From Clarkia xantiana subsp. parviflora (taxonomy: Eukaryota; Streptophyta; Magnoliopsida; Myrtales; Onagraceae): a DNA stretch of 64,000 nucleotides. The notes under the pieces are model-generated. The model made no database searches. It saw nothing but the letters and a program-made list of their open reading frames with translations, and was not told where the DNA came from. Of this stretch, positions 20,022 through 33,133 are shown in pieces. Each line of letters opens with the position of its first letter. Position 1 is the stretch's first letter. A program made the translations under genes and the position numbers. The stretch covers positions 5,638,979 to 5,702,978 of the forward strand of contig JAPTYO010000022.1 in the NCBI GenBank assembly GCA_036873135.1, read 5' to 3'.

Positions 20022-22660
20022 TTAAACCCTACGCAATCCAAGCAGTTTAACGTGCTTTTCAAATGTCTTCTTGCGTAATGGTTTAGTTAATGCGTCTGCT
20101 ACCATGTTGTCAATGGGCAAGTATTCTAAAGTGATTATATTGTCTTCTACCACGGATTTATTATAATTATATTTCACATCAATGTGTTTAGTCCTACTAT
20201 GGTACTTTGGATTCTTAACTGTCGCAATAGCTGCCTGACTGTCAGAGTACACCTTCACAGGCTTACTCCCGACATTGACACCAAGCAGTGCAGTAAGAAG
20301 CCTTTTCAGCCAGACCGCTTCCTATGCATTTTTGGAGAGAGCAACGAATTCCAATTCCATCGTAGACAGCGCAACACAAGATTGCTTCTTGCTCGTCCAT
20401 GAGATGGCGACATTAGCAAGGAGAAAGACTCCTCATGTGGTGGACTTACGATCGTCTGGATCGCCACCATGGTCGGTGTCACTGAAAGCGGTCAATTCTC
20501 ACTTCCAGCCCTCATAGCACATTACGTAGTCGACAGTACCTTTCAAATGACGTATGATCCATTTTACAGCCTTTAAATGTTGATAGCTAGGGTCTGATTG
20601 GAATCTTGCTACTATGCCCACATCGTAACAGATGTCCGGACGAGTGCAAGGCATGGCGAACATGAGACTTTCGACCATTCTTAAATACTCTGCACTCCTC
20701 ATCTGTTCACGCTCTTGCTGATTATTCGGGCCGTCTCGTTTAACAACACGCACCTGAATACTACCGGCGTCTCCACATATTTGGCATCTTGTAATCTGAA
20801 CCTTTTCAACAGTTTGTTGATATAGTCTTCTTGAGACAGACATAACCACCGGGCGGCACGATCTCTAGCAATTTTAATGCCCAAATGTACGTAGCCTCTC
20901 CCATGTCTTTCATCTCAAATACAGATGCTAACCAGGACTTTGATTCATTCATGAAACTCACATCGTTTGCAGCAATGAGTATGTCATCCACATATAAGGT
21001 TAAGATGACGTACTTAGACTCATAGGTCTTAGTATACATGCATGGATCCTCGTGGAGGTTCACGAATCCATTTCCAACGATTTCCTCGTGGAATCTGCGG
21101 TACCATTGCCGAGACGATTTTTTAAGACCGTAAATGGATCTTTGGAGTTTACAAACTTTTCGTTCGTTACCAGGAGTAATGAAACCCTATGGTTGCTCCA
21201 TATAGATCATTTCCTCCAGGTTTCCGTGGAGGAACGCGGTCTTAACATCCATTTGGTGCAGGTCCAGATCGAGGCATGCGACCAGGGCTAGGATGGCCCG
21301 GACTGCGCACAGTCGGTGAGTATGTTTCATCAAAGTCTACTCTGTGAAGCTGGGTGTATCCTTTCGCAACTAGTCAGGCTTTGTACCGCTTGACATTTCC
21401 ATCAACAGTGAGTTTCAGCTTCAGAACCTACTTAGCCCCTATAGCAGGTAAATCAACTAAAGAACATACCGAATTGGCTTTCATTGAGGCGGTATCTTCC
21501 TCCATTGTTTTCCTCCATTCCTTCGCTTGAGGTCTTTTCAATGCATGTTGAACCGTTACCGGTTCGTCAACAGAAGTTAGTGAAAATTTCACCCTTCTCG
21601 ATGGGATACTTCTTGGGAGAAGTTCGGTGCCTTTGACTTTGTCTAGGATCGTTAATCTCATCTTGAGTCTGAAAGTTGCTCCCACTCAAAATAATTCTTC
21701 TTATCGGAGCATCACTCCCACCGGGAACAAGGGCAGTGCTAGAACCTTGACCTACAACTTTTCTTGGACGACCTCTCGGTCTCAGGATTTTACCTCTGAG
21801 ATGAATTCCTTGACCACTAGGATCTGGAACCAAGTTACTTGATCCACTCCCACTGGGAACAATGGGTAGTTATGGTATTATTGGATTTTCATCCAGCGGT
21901 CTGGCTACATGATTATCAGGTTCAACTTGATTCGCACTTGCAGCAACAATGATTTTTGTGGCAGGATTGTCTCCTCCCACTGGATTTACTATGAAAATGT
22001 CTCCATCTTCATTTACCATGTCATTCACTTGCGTTGTTGCCTCAAATCTCCCGCTCGAAGTAAGTGGGACCTGACTATCATTGTTATCCTGCTCCATTTC
22101 GATCAAGACTTCGTCCGTTTTGATTTCGCCAAGCGTTGGAAATTCATCCTCAAGGAGTGTAACGTCTCTGGACTCATGTTCGACCATGCCACTAGTTTCT
22201 TGAGCTGACACAAATACATAACCCTTAGAGTTATCTGAATACCTTATGAAGATACTCTTTAGTCCCCTGGGTCCCAACTTGCCAAAACGGCTATCAATTG
22301 TATGTGTATCGGCCGCACAACCCCAAGGTCGCAACCTGGTAAGGTCTAATTTCTACCAGTCCATACCTCATATGGTATCGTGTCTACTGCTTTTGACAGA
22401 ACAAGGTTTAATATATGAGTGGCAGTCAATAACACGTCTCCCCAAAAGGAGATTGGTAATTGTGCTTGCGACATTATAGTTCTGACCATGTCCAGGAGTG
22501 TTCGATTACGACGTTCAGCCACACCATTTTGTTGCAGTGTGTTCGGGATCGTCGTTTGACGGGAAATCCCCCTTTCTTTGCACAACTTATCAAACTCATT
22601 AGAGAGATATTATCCACCTCTATTAGTGCGTAGGGTTTTCACCTTTCGCTCCTGCTGATT
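20022..22660 (-). pseudogene. pol: Copia copy 2 integrase end, RT and RNase H
   Basis: Integrase: TTIPNTLQQNGVAERRNRTL (about 22490-22560) with the catalytic E, then GPRGLKSIFIRYSDNSKGYV (about 22230). RT: LTLYVDDILIAANDV (about 20960-21000) with D-D intact, and HEDPCMYTKTY. RNase H: KVYSDSQAAIATVKNPKYHS and DALTKPLRKKTFEKHVKLLG to the stop at 20022. Several frameshifts split it (near 20260, 20850, 21430, 21830 and 22340). Confidence 0.85.
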
Positions 22661-24267
22661 CTATAAAAGCTTTAGAAAACTTATAAAGAGATATGTAGCC
22701 TCGGATTTGCGAGTAATCAAATGAGTAAATCCACTACGGGTAAAGTCGTCAATGAAAGTTACGAAGTATCGTTTATCACCCCTAGCGGTTACGTTCATTG
22801 GTCCACATACGTCAGAATGAATCAGCAGCAATGGGTACTCGGCTCGTTGTGCTTCGCCAAATGGTTTGCGGGTGGACTTTCCAGCTAGACAGTCATGGCA
22901 AGTGTGTTTAACCACATTGCTGGTTCCGGGTAGAACCCCTTGTCGAGCTAACGATTGAACCCTGTCATAGCTTATATGTTCGAGCCTCGCATGCCATCCA
23001 GCCGCATCAGTTTCTGCTTCCCTGGAGGATATTGCATACATTCTATTCAAATTTATACTACCATTAAAATCCATGATAATGATACCGTTAGAGGAAAATG
23101 CATGTCCATATAAGACGTTGCCTTTATTTATTCGAACATGTGTCTTCTCAAATGATAAAGCAAAGTTATTATTAATAAGAGCGGAAACAGAAACAACATT
23201 TCTACGGATTCTTGGAGCAAAAAGGACATTTTTAAGAAGTATGGTCCTGCCATTGCTCTTAGACAACTTGTAGTTCCCTACTCCTATGACTTCAACTTGT
23301 AAGTTGTCGCCAATGTATATCCTCTTAGAATCCTTCGGCAATCGTCTAAACTTGGCAAATAGTCCTTTGTCGTTGGCTATGTGGTCCGTTGCGCCTGAAT
23401 CAAGAATCCAAGAAGGATTTGAGTCAGTTAACATGACAGTTGAAGAAACTAAAGCTTCCATAACACAACCAACATCGCGTACCTTTTTAGGGTGCGATTT
23501 GCTGGACCCTGCACCATTGCCTATGCGACATGGGATGGAGTTCCCACAGACAATCTCAGATTTCAATCTAAGACTGCCCTATTTAGGCTTAGTCAACGTT
23601 TTACCGTCGACAACCTGTTGTTTCTTTCCCTTGTTCATGTTCTTCCTATTTCTCTGCCCAGCTTGTCCTGACACCTTTGTATCTTTCGAAATTGGTGCCA
23701 ATCGAGCTTCTTCCATCTCGATCAATTTTAGGACTGATGCAGATCTAGCACGGAACCACTAACAGTCAATAAAGCCCGGGCTGCTCTCTAAGACTTCGGG
23801 AGAATCCCGACGATGGCTTGAATTTTGTCCTATTCACCCACCTGACTTTCTTCTTCTAGTGGTCTTAACATTCCAAGGAGCTCGTATACCTTTTCAAGTA
23901 CAATTTTGCTGTTGCTGTTTAGGAAATCTTCCATAGCTGGTAGAAATGGGTGTAGTATAATTGCTATGCCGCTTCCGTATTTCGGGAAGAGTGCATCCCA
24001 TATGTCCTTTGTTACCGAAACATCCTTATACTCGTCATGGAAGTCCTAACACATCTCAGACAGCAGTATCTCCTTTGCTTTCTTGTCATCTTGCTACCAT
24101 TGAAAATGGGCGAATGCTAGTCCCTTAGTGAGACCAGCATCTGGGCAGCTCATTGTCTTTTGAATGTGGTCTATAAGACCTTGACCTTCAAGTAGGGTAC
24201 TGACGCGTTTGCTCCACGAGTCGTAGTTCGTCTCAATCAAAAGCTCATTAGCACATGATGAAGCCAT
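22661..24267 (-). pseudogene. gag-pol: Copia copy 2 gag, protease and integrase N-terminal half
   Basis: Gag starts MASSCANELLIETNYDSWSK at 24267 and is broken by stops (near 24095, 24045 and 23830). A 301-codon open frame, 23566-22661, holds the protease site WILDSGATDHIA (about 23410), the GAG-pre-integrase segment with WHARLEHISYDRVQ, CHDCLAGKSTRKPF, and the first integrase catalytic region HSDVCGPMNVTARGDKRYF with FIDDFTR. The product would be a polyprotein; only fragments can be made from this copy. Confidence 0.85.
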
Positions 24268-24269
24268 CT

Positions 24270-25790
24270 ATGTTGTAATTTGTTATTAACACATTGATAA
24301 TTATGCACAATCAGGGAGACAATAACATTTTGAGAAAGAATTGCATACATCGGATATCTATTAAAATGGAATACGACAAATAATGATTCCTCAGCCATCT
24401 AAACTAACTGACCGCCAGTAAACCGAGGGAAGGGGGTTGTGAAAGAGTTCACATTACCGTTGTCTTCGATCCAATAAATCAGTCTTTTAAAACGGCTTTG
24501 ATCGCAAATTACCGGAACGGGAATTTTAAAAAAATAAGCATACCCGATCTTGGCTTTCTCAAGGCCCTTTTGTTTTTGAAAAATATTCCGATGAATTTAC
24601 GCATGCATACCAATTCTACTTCACAAGAAAATCATCATAACAACCCAAATTCATCATCCAAACCACACATCAAGCATACGCGTCATGCGTCTAATGTTCC
24701 GAGGAACTCATGCTAGCCTATATATAATTCTATTTTCTAAGTAAACTATTACATGCATCCTAAACATTCAAGCATACGTGTCATACATGAAACTTCCACA
24801 TCTAACATGCATATTTGGCGACTGGTTTTTATTCTTAAAACATTTTAAAATATCAGGGGCTGACTTGTAATTCATGCTTACAATAATTCATGCGAGTTTC
24901 TAGACATGAATCTTAGGGAATTGCAACCATCATAACATGCCTATCCTACCGCGCAAACCATATATTTAATCAGGGCTCCGCCCCCAACATGCAATTTCCA
25001 GCTGGCTTGACATAGTCAAGACGACAGTTCTAATAAATATATGTGACGAAAAGTAAACAATTGCAATTCAGCCCTCTAATTAATCCAGTCCCAAAGTCAT
25101 GCATTTCCGAGATCTATCCCCATAATCGAAACTAGGCATTAAGGTTTAACTAAAACGTGAAAATTTTAAACCTTTGAGCACTGTGTAGGCTAATTTAAAG
25201 TTAAAAAACATTTGGATTTTAAAATTTGACCATCCCATTATATTAATTGACTTGAATTCGATTTTGAAAAATCCAGTTTGGTTCAGTCAATTTTGATTCA
25301 ATCTGGTTGAGTTCCATAAATTCGGTTTGGGTTCGGGCCGGTTTTATTTTAAAAACTAGTTCGGTCCGAATCGTTTCAAGAAAATAGGATTTCGGCTCGG
25401 TTCATCACTCAAAACCAATTCGGTTAGATTCACCTAGTCACCCCTGTCCGACCCGACCCGACTAGGTCGAACCGATTAAGAAAACCTGGATTTGTTTAAC
25501 CCGCTCCGGTTTTGCAAATTGGACCGGCCCATTGAGGATAAAATTTCGGCAGAAATTTTAAATAATATTGTTTACTATATTTTAATTTTTAACTAGGTAA
25601 CAATATATCTATAATTGGGAACATTAGGATATATTAACATTAATATATAGAAATATATATAACTATCAATATATCTAACTATTTAAATAGGTTAAAGATA
25701 TTATTGATAGATTTTAGTTACCTAAAAGATTGAAAAAATATATTAATAATATATGTTTCCCTATTTAAGATATTGACGATAAATAAAATA
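24270..25790 (-). repeat. Left arm of 3-kb imperfect palindrome
   Basis: The reverse complement matches 25850-27340 over most of its length. Landmarks on the plus strand: AAGCATACCCGATCTTGGC (24536) against GCCAAGATCGGGTATGCTT (27062), and GGGCTCCGCCC (24976) against GGGCGGAGCCC (26632). The outermost part is the leader before the gag start of copia copy 2. The inner part (25250-25560) is rich in ACCGG and TTCGGT-like words. Confidence 0.85.
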
Positions 25791-25811
25791 TATATGTATA
25801 TGCATGTGCCG

Positions 25812-25815
<4 letters not shown>

Positions 25816-25846
<31 letters not shown>
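25816..25846. repeat. (TA)n at the palindrome centre
   Basis: A run of AT dinucleotides close to the symmetry axis; a second run lies at about 25912-25934. The run itself can form a cruciform or hairpin. Confidence 0.85.
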
Positions 25847-25849
<3 letters not shown>

Positions 25850-25850
<1 letters not shown>

Positions 25851-27340
25851 ATTGATTTAGTCTTAAAGATAGAATCTTGGCAATAAATATATATATGTAA
25901 TTATTTTGGCCGAAATATATATATATATATATATTTAATATTGAAAATTATTTTATATAATTAATGTTACTTGGTGGCTGAGTCAAATATTTTTGGACTT
26001 TGAAACCCTACTTGGGCCAGAAGTAAACATTTCGGCCCAACCTTTTAAATTTTAATTATTGGGCCGGTCCAATATGTCAAACCGGGACGAATTTTAATTG
26101 AACCGGGTTTTCTCAATCGGTCCGACCTAATTGGGTGGGTCGGACCGGGGTAACTAAGTGGATCTAACCAAACCGGTTTTGTGTGTTGAACCGAACCCTA
26201 TTTTTATTGGACCGGTTCAGACCGAACTAGATTTTTTAAATTTAAAACCGGACCGGATTTTACCGGACCGAACCAAATTTTACCGGACCGAACCGGATTT
26301 TCGAACTAGAACCGAACATTATTTTCTGGACCGAACCGGAACAAACCGAGCCGAAATTGACTGAACCGAACCGAACCGTAATTTTAAAACTGAATTCAAG
26401 TCAACTAAAATAGGGAGGTCAAGTTTTAAACCTTAATAGGCCCACACAGTGCTCAAGCTTTGCTAACCTTTATGCCTTGATTCGATTTTGGGGATGGATC
26501 TCGGAGATACATGTTTTGGGACTGGTTAAATTAGTAGGCTGAATTGCAATTGTTTAGTATTCAATATATATTTATGCATGATTAGAAATGTTGTATTGAC
26601 TGAGTCAAGCTAGCTGGATATTGCATATTGTGGGCGGAGCCCTGGTTAAATATATGGAATGCGCACTAGGATAGACATGTTCTGATGGTTTGAAATGCCT
26701 AGGATTCATGTCTAGAATGTTGCGTGATTGAATATAAGCATGAATTGCAAATCAGCCCCTAATGTTTAAAATATTTTAAAATCGAAAACCAGTCGCCATA
26801 TGTGTATGATGGATGTGAATGATACATGTTTGACATGTATGCTAGAATGTTGAGGATGTAGCCGCATTTTATAATATACTTGGAAGTAGAATTATACATG
26901 CAAGCATGAGTTCCTCCGAACATCAGACGCATGACGCGTAAGCATGAATGTTGTATGATGAATGTTACCGACATATGATAATTTACATGGATAGTAGAAT
27001 TATATATGCATGAGTGAATTCATAGGAATATTTTTCCAAAATAAAAAGGGCCTTGGGAAAGCCAAGATCGGGTATGCTTGTTTTAAAATTCCTGTTCCGG
27101 TAATTTGCGATTAAAACCGTTTTAAAAGACTGATCTATTGGATGGAAGACGACGATAATGTGAACTTTTTCACAGCCATCTTCCATTGGTTTACTGGTGT
27201 TCGGTTGGTTTTGATGACTGAGGAATCATTATTTTTCGGATTCTATCTTAATTTATATTTGATGTATGCAATTCTTTCTCAAAATGTTATTGTCTCCCCG
27301 ATTTTGCATAATCATCGATGCGTTAGTATGAATTGGTTGA
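25850..27340 (+). repeat. Right arm of 3-kb imperfect palindrome
   Basis: Inverted copy of 24270-25790 with scattered substitutions and gaps. The copia gag start that borders the left arm is absent at the outer end of this arm. A 68-codon open frame at 26158-26364 is made of repeated ACCGGACCGAACC-like words and is not a gene. Confidence 0.85.
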
Positions 27341-27960
27341 ATTAGTGCGATTAGATATTCCTCGCAATCTTGATGGTATGAATCATGATGAATAAAAGGA
27401 GTACGTGTTGAACTCTCTACTATGATTTCGAAAAGTGGAGAGGATAACTACTGATGAATATAGTAGTCTGTATGATTTTGACAATGAGAGACGAATGTAA
27501 TAATTTGTTTCACCAAGCATGGGAATAGGTTCTTTGATAATCTGAACGCATATGTGGTAATACATTCAACCTTGATAAAAAAGGGGGTTGAAGAAGACTT
27601 AAATTGCGACCAGGCAATGTTGAAGCTTAGTATCGATTTGCATCCGCCTCGGTGGAAGCAAAGATGCAAAAAAGCTAAACTTTTCGGTTGAACATGACGA
27701 TCTTCTCTATTTTCATGGATGTTGGCGTAAAACCCGCATCAAATCTTCATAATGAAAGGTCAACATGGAAAAGATGTATATGGTTGTCTGATATTGACAG
27801 GACTCAATGAATTTGAGCCTAATCAAGTACAGTAACCACAACAGTAAAAATGGAAACATTCTATGCTCACCATACCGAGTTCGAAAGAAGTCAACCATGA
27901 TTCGCATATCATAGGGAGAACTGGAGCATAAAGGTCTTATACGATAATCTGGTGGGTTAA
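27341..27960. other. Unassigned stretch between palindrome and plus-strand copia copy
   Basis: No gene, repeat or RNA could be supported. It replaces what is, in the mirror position, the whole internal region of copia copy 2. Confidence 0.4.
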
Positions 27961-29269
27961 ACCATGTTGATAATGTGCATTTCAAGTACGCCTCGTAGGT
28001 CATGTGTATGAAGCGGTAAAATGTTTTTACAGACACAGATCATTTGACGTGATTCACTTGTGAATTTACTCAGATTTGATGTTCAACATGGCTTAAAGTT
28101 CTCGACTATCTATGTGACAATCATGGATCAAATACGCAATCTTCAGATCAAGAACCCTACCATTGTCATTTATTGTTCGTTTGAGTTACTAAAATTTTGG
28201 TTATTTCTAGATTCAAATTTATTCAATAAATAGTTTCCGTTCGATTCGAAATGTGATCTACTTGTCAAAGTTAATCGACCCGGTTAAACAGGATTGATCC
28301 GAAATGAAATTTCGGCCAGGTAAAAGTGGTCGAATAAAATAAAATGATTCACGTACTCCGTCATCTCAGTCGGGAAACTGAACTGAACATACACATCGAT
28401 TGCGTAGCTAGATCGAAAGATTTAATATTTCTTATTTGTTAGTACTCCATTGAATGAAATAATTAGTAATGATGATCATGTGTGAAACCGATTGGATTAA
28501 ATTGAATTAAACTCAGAAATGAAACGCTTTAACCAAGGTTTAAAACTTCGGTAAATAGCGCTACGCGCATGTGGACCTCGAAAGACGGTACACATCATTT
28601 CAAAGTACGAGTTTAATGAAGAAGTGTTTTGAATGATTAAGTGCTGAAATTTCGTTTGCATTCTTTTGGAAATAACTTACTGATAACGTTTACATAGGGA
28701 AGAAGTATGCTTTATAAGCTACCACGACCTTGTAAAAGTATCAACTGACGCATAAGGTGAAAACCCAAATGCTCAGTTTGAAAATGGGATAAAATCTCTG
28801 AGATAAGTTTGTAAACGAAGAAGGATGAAGTCGGTTAAATGATTTTCCTTCCGCGAGCCTTGAACGATAAGTCAGGCTAAGCATTCAAATCAAATGACAC
28901 ACTTCAAGAAGCACAGTTTGTAAACATAATGTTAGAGTCACTCTATCAAACGTTCCCTATGGGATGGTATGAAAGATGATTCACATATATGTAAAACCTG
29001 TGTTCTATTGAATCGGTGAGACACGTCTCCATAATAGCTTAAGTATGATAATGAGTTAAATCATATCACCATGCGACATTAATTTGCGCATTAAACACGT
29101 ATTTAGGACAAGAGTATATCAATTACTCTTAGAAGATACATGTTTATAGCTTGGGAAAATGGTACCGTGGTCGAACATGAGACATTACATACTTGAGGAC
29201 AAATTTTTCCAATGCATAAACAGTTTCAAATAATGTAGTCTTGATCAAAACTGGAGCAGGATATCACTG

Positions 29270-31374
29270 ACAATCAGGTCCCACTTAATTCGAGTGGGAG
29301 AGATTTGAACCAGCAACTCAAGTGAATGACATGGTAAATGAGAACGGGTACATTTTCATAATAAATCCAGTGGAAGGAATAAACCCTACCACCCGTAATC
29401 ACTGTTGCTGTTGAGACGAATCAAGTTGAACATGATGGTCAAATTGCTAAACCAGGAATGACGCAACTACCTAAACTACCCATTGTTTCCACTGGGAGTG
29501 AACCGACCAAAGTTGGTTCTAGATCCTACTGATTAAGGAATTCATCTCGGAAGTGAAACCCCGAGACCAAGTGGTTGTCAAAGGAAAGTTGTAGGTCAAG
29601 GTTCTAGCACTGCTCTTGTCCCCAACAGAAACAATGCTCCGATAAGAAGCATTGTTATGAGTGGGAGAATGGTTCCCAATGGAAGTGATGCTCCGATAAG
29701 AGGCATTATTTCGAGTGGGAGAAACGTTCAGATTCAAGATGGGATAAACAAGCCTAGACGAAAGTCAAAGGCATCGAACTTCTCCAGGAAGTATCCCATC
29801 GAGTAGGTTGAAAATATAACTCTAATAACTGTTGACAAGCATTGGAAAGAACTAAAATGAAGAAATGGAAGAAAATACTAAAAGAGATGGATAACCATAA
29901 ATGAAAGTCATTATAGTCTATAGTTGATTTACCAGCTAACCACAAGGGCACAAGGATAAGGTGAGCCTACAAAGAAGGCTCACCACTGATGGAAATGGTC
30001 GGATGAATCGACCTAATTGCAAAAGGACTTACCCAATTTCACGGAGTGGACTTTGACACGACAAACTCACTGAGTGTGCGTAAGCCCACGGTTAGGGCCA
30101 TTTATGGTCCTAGTCGCAAGTCTCGATCTCGAACTGCACCAAATGGGTGTTAAGACCGCATTCCTCCACGGAAACCTGGAGGAAGAGATCTACATGGAGC
30201 AACCAGAGGGTTTCATTACTCCTGGTAACGAGCGTAAAGTTTGTAAACTCCGAAGGTCCATCTACGATCTTAAACAGTCGTCACGACAATGGTACCGCAG
30301 ATTCCACGAGGAAATCGTAGGAAACGGATTCGTGAATCTTCACGAGGATTCATGCGTGTATTATAAGACCTACGGGTCTAAATATGTCATCTTAACCTTA
30401 TACATGGACGACATACTCATTCTGCAAACGATGTGAGTTTTATTAAAAAGTCAAAGTCATGGTTGGCATTTGTATTTGAGATGAAAGACATGGGAAAGGC
30501 CACGTACATCTTGGGCATTAAAATTGCTAGAGATCGGGCTACCCGGAGATTGTGTCTGTCTCAAGAAGCTTATATCAATAAATTGTTGAAAAGATTCATA
30601 TTACAGGATGCCAAACCCGTGGATACGCCGGTGGTGTTTGGGTGCGCACTGTAAAAATTTGACGGCCCTAAGAATCTGGCAGAGCGTGAACAAATGAATG
30701 GTGCAAAGTATATAAGCATAGTCGGTAGTTTGATGTATGCCATGCAATGCACCCGTCCAGATATCTGTTACGTCGTTGGCCTAGTAGCATGTTTCCAATC
30801 AGATCCTGGCTATCAACATTTAAAGGCTGTAAAACAAATTATTCGTTATCTGAAAGGTACTTCCGACTATGCACTGTGCTATGAGGGCAGTAAGTTAGAA
30901 TTGACCGGTTATAGTGACGCCGACCATGGTGGTGATCCGGATGATCGTAAGTCCACAACAGGAGGAGTGTTTCTCCTTGCTAAAGCCGCCATTTCATGAA
31001 CGCACAAGAAGCAAAACTGTGTCGCGCTATCAACGATGGAATTGGAATTCGTAGCTCTCTCTAAGAACGCACAAGAAGCGGTCTGGATGAAAAGGCTTCT
31101 TACTGCGCTGCTAGATGGTGACGTCGGGAGTAAACCTGTGAAGGTGTTCTCTGACAGTCAAGCAGTCATTTCGGCAGTAAAGAATCCGAAGTACCATAGT
31201 AGGACCAAACACATTGATGTGAAATATTTGTATGTTAAACCTATGGTAGAAGAAAATAAAATCACTATGGAATACTTCTCCACTGATAATATGATTACGG
31301 ACCCATTAACTAAACCACTACGCAAGGAGATATTCGAAAAGCATGTAAAACTGCTTGGATTGCGTAGGGTTTAG
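29270..31374 (+). pseudogene. pol: Copia copy 3 pol remnant: integrase end, RT, RNase H
   Basis: From 30074 on the fragments are clear. RT: LDLELHQMGVKTAFLHGNLE (30124-30180), MEQPEGFITPGNE, LKQSSRQWYRRFHEE, then LTLYMDDILIL (30390-30425), where the usual YVDD is YMDD. RNase H: TGYSDADHGGDPDDRKSTTG (30904-30963), KVFSDSQAVISAVKNPKYHS, and the end FEKHVKLLGLRRV with stop at 31372-31374. Frameshifts lie at about 30433, 30655 and 31000. Upstream, 29280-29800 keeps linker pieces such as GTTCTAGCACTGCTCTTGTC, matching copies 1 and 2. Confidence 0.85.
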
Positions 31375-32352
31375 ACATGGTATGTATCTGTGATAACATT
31401 TTGATAATTGGAAGTTACATTTTTGAAACGAAAGAATTGCAATTGTGTTATGATCTATCGACGTCACAATGTTTTGATCACATCAAATTTTCGGTATATA
31501 AACTAAGTCGTAGGAGGACGCAATCCTCTGCCAAAACTACGTCGAATGTGGGCCTTACCTCGTCACATAGGTACGGTCGTCTTGCGGTGGAGGGAGGCCT
31601 CTACTAAGCAAGGCTGGCTAGGAATCAGGTGGATAGACCTGATTACGCAAAATGATCATCTAGTGTCGAAGTAACTCGGCATGATCTTCGTTTTGCATAT
31701 CGCCGTGATGAACTTCTTTCGTCATTAATCTATATTCTGGGCCAGATGAGAATCTGCGATAGCATGATTTGACATATCCCATTCCCTTGAACTTAAACTT
31801 TCAGGTATGCTATCGATGCGTGCTTCATACTACGCGTGCCACGTTCGACCACGGGGTCACAGCTCGGTTGTGCTAGGAAAGAATCCTCGTGATTCTGGCG
31901 GGCGCAAACTTCTTCACATCGTGCGTGTGATTGATCCTGGTAGCATTATGAAGAGGCACCAAAAGTAACCTCATGGACTCAGAACTCATGTCTAAGGTCA
32001 GGCTCAATGCTCGCTTCCCGGGGTACGAGCGTAGTGCTGAACAAAAAGGCCCAGTGACCACGTCTTTGGAAACCGGTTGGGTTTGACTAAGGGTATAAGT
32101 GATGGGGATGGTCAAGTTCACCTTTAATTCACCAGATCTTGTATTCACTAAGGTGGCCACCAACCGGATTTTAGTTGAAGGTTGTGAATACTTGTACGGA
32201 TGCCTTAGAGAAGTGTTCCTATGTGGAAACTAGGCAAATTGAGAATTATCAAATGACCTAGGATACAGCGCGACACTATATAAATGTTTTTTATAACAGG
32301 TAGATTGGATAAAAGGGAATCAACGTTCCGCGGGCGCTACAACTCCTAAGTA
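31375..32352 (+). other. Copia copy 3 3' untranslated part
   Basis: Inverted match to 14580-15523. No coding capacity. The PPT region is missing: the sequence jumps from GGGCGCTACAACTCCTAAG into LTR sequence, so the first bases of the 3' LTR were deleted. Confidence 0.65.
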
Positions 32353-32466
32353 AACTGGGTATATGTCACATTAGGACATTGGGCCAGACCCAAATCCCAA
32401 TTGACACGAGAGGCCCAAAATTGTGCCTCCCTATACAACATGGCCGACCGAATTTAAGGAGGTGGT
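32353..32466 (+). repeat. Copia copy 3 3' LTR, first part
   Basis: GTCACATTAGG and CCCAAATCCCAATTGACA with GAGAGGCCCAAAATTG match the reverse complement of about 19235-19330. The last five bases GTGGT (32462-32466) are the X1 target duplicate. Confidence 0.8.
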
Positions 32467-33084
32467 TGTTAGATATCTGTCAAATTCGGGTTCGTGTTTA
32501 CATTTCGGGCCTCGCAAAATACTCCAAAACCCGTAAAAGAACTCTTCCGCGGACACCCAAGTCCAAAACGGTCCCGAATACACGCAGTACCCGGACCGGA
32601 GGACTTCCGGATTGCCCAAGGCAATCCGGGTGAGTCCGGATTACCGATGTTCTCCGCGCGCTCATCCGCACGCATAGTCCACCTTGATGACGGTATACGT
32701 TTTCCTTCATACCGACATCAACCCGTTCAAAATTGGGCATGATCCTTAGGTTCCCTATAAATAGGGGCCTAGGTCTCCCATTTTGGACAACCCCCTGATT
32801 TTGGACATTTGGTGCTCTGACTTCTCTCTAAAAGGCTTTCTCTCTCTAGAGATTTTGACTTGAGCGTCGGAGAAGGCCCAACCAGCATTCCCCCCCTCTC
32901 CAACGCTGGTTACTGCCCCTTGTGCAGGACCCGGAGGAGATCAAGGTCGGGAAGTTGAAGGTTAGCTCGAGTATCGTGTTTCAAGGATCGCGGCATACAG
33001 ACAGATACCCGTTCCCGTGCACACATCCAGAGCCCGTTCGTGGAAAAGAAGCCCGAAGCTACCCGAGTGGAAGCAGACTTAACA
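32467..33084 (+). repeat. X1 5' LTR
   Basis: 618 bp, TGTTAGATATC to ACTTAACA. TATA box TATAAATA at 32756-32763. U3 carries one stem-loop CCGGATTGCC..GGCAATCCGG (about 32606-32630). It is 33 bp shorter than the 3' LTR because of one deletion near 32654. Confidence 0.9.
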
Positions 33085-33086
33085 TT

Positions 33087-33110
33087 TGGCGCCGTCTGAG
33101 TGATTCGAAC
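33087..33110 (+). other. X1 primer-binding site
   Basis: TGGCGCCGTCTGAGT then GATTCGAAC. The second part is complementary to a tRNA T-arm (GTTCGAATC), at the same distance as in Z (58042). Confidence 0.75.
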
Positions 33111-33133
33111 AAAAAGCCGTGCCGTACCGCAAG

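Larger units (their letters stand above)
19402..24267 (-). mobile_element. Ty1/copia copy 2 (minus strand, internal region)
   Basis: The order on the minus strand is gag (from ATG 24265-24267), protease, integrase, RT, RNase H, 3' untranslated part and PPT GGCGAGTGGGAGC (19402-19414). Integrase before RT marks Ty1/copia. Its 5' side runs into the palindrome (24270-27340) and no 5' LTR was found. Confidence 0.85.
27961..32466 (+). mobile_element. Ty1/copia copy 3 (plus strand), host of the X1 nest
   Basis: Leader (27961-28620; GATTCACTTGTGAATT and TTTCGGCCAGGT match copy 1 in reverse), then integrase end, RT, RNase H, 3' untranslated part, and the first part of a 3' LTR from about 32353. That LTR is cut at 32466 by X1 and resumes at 63887. 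It lacks gag, protease and integrase core, as copy 1 does. Confidence 0.8.

Noticed and set aside
33087..33110. tRNA gene suggested by GATTCGAAC
   Set aside because: No cloverleaf around it; it is the far part of the primer-binding site.
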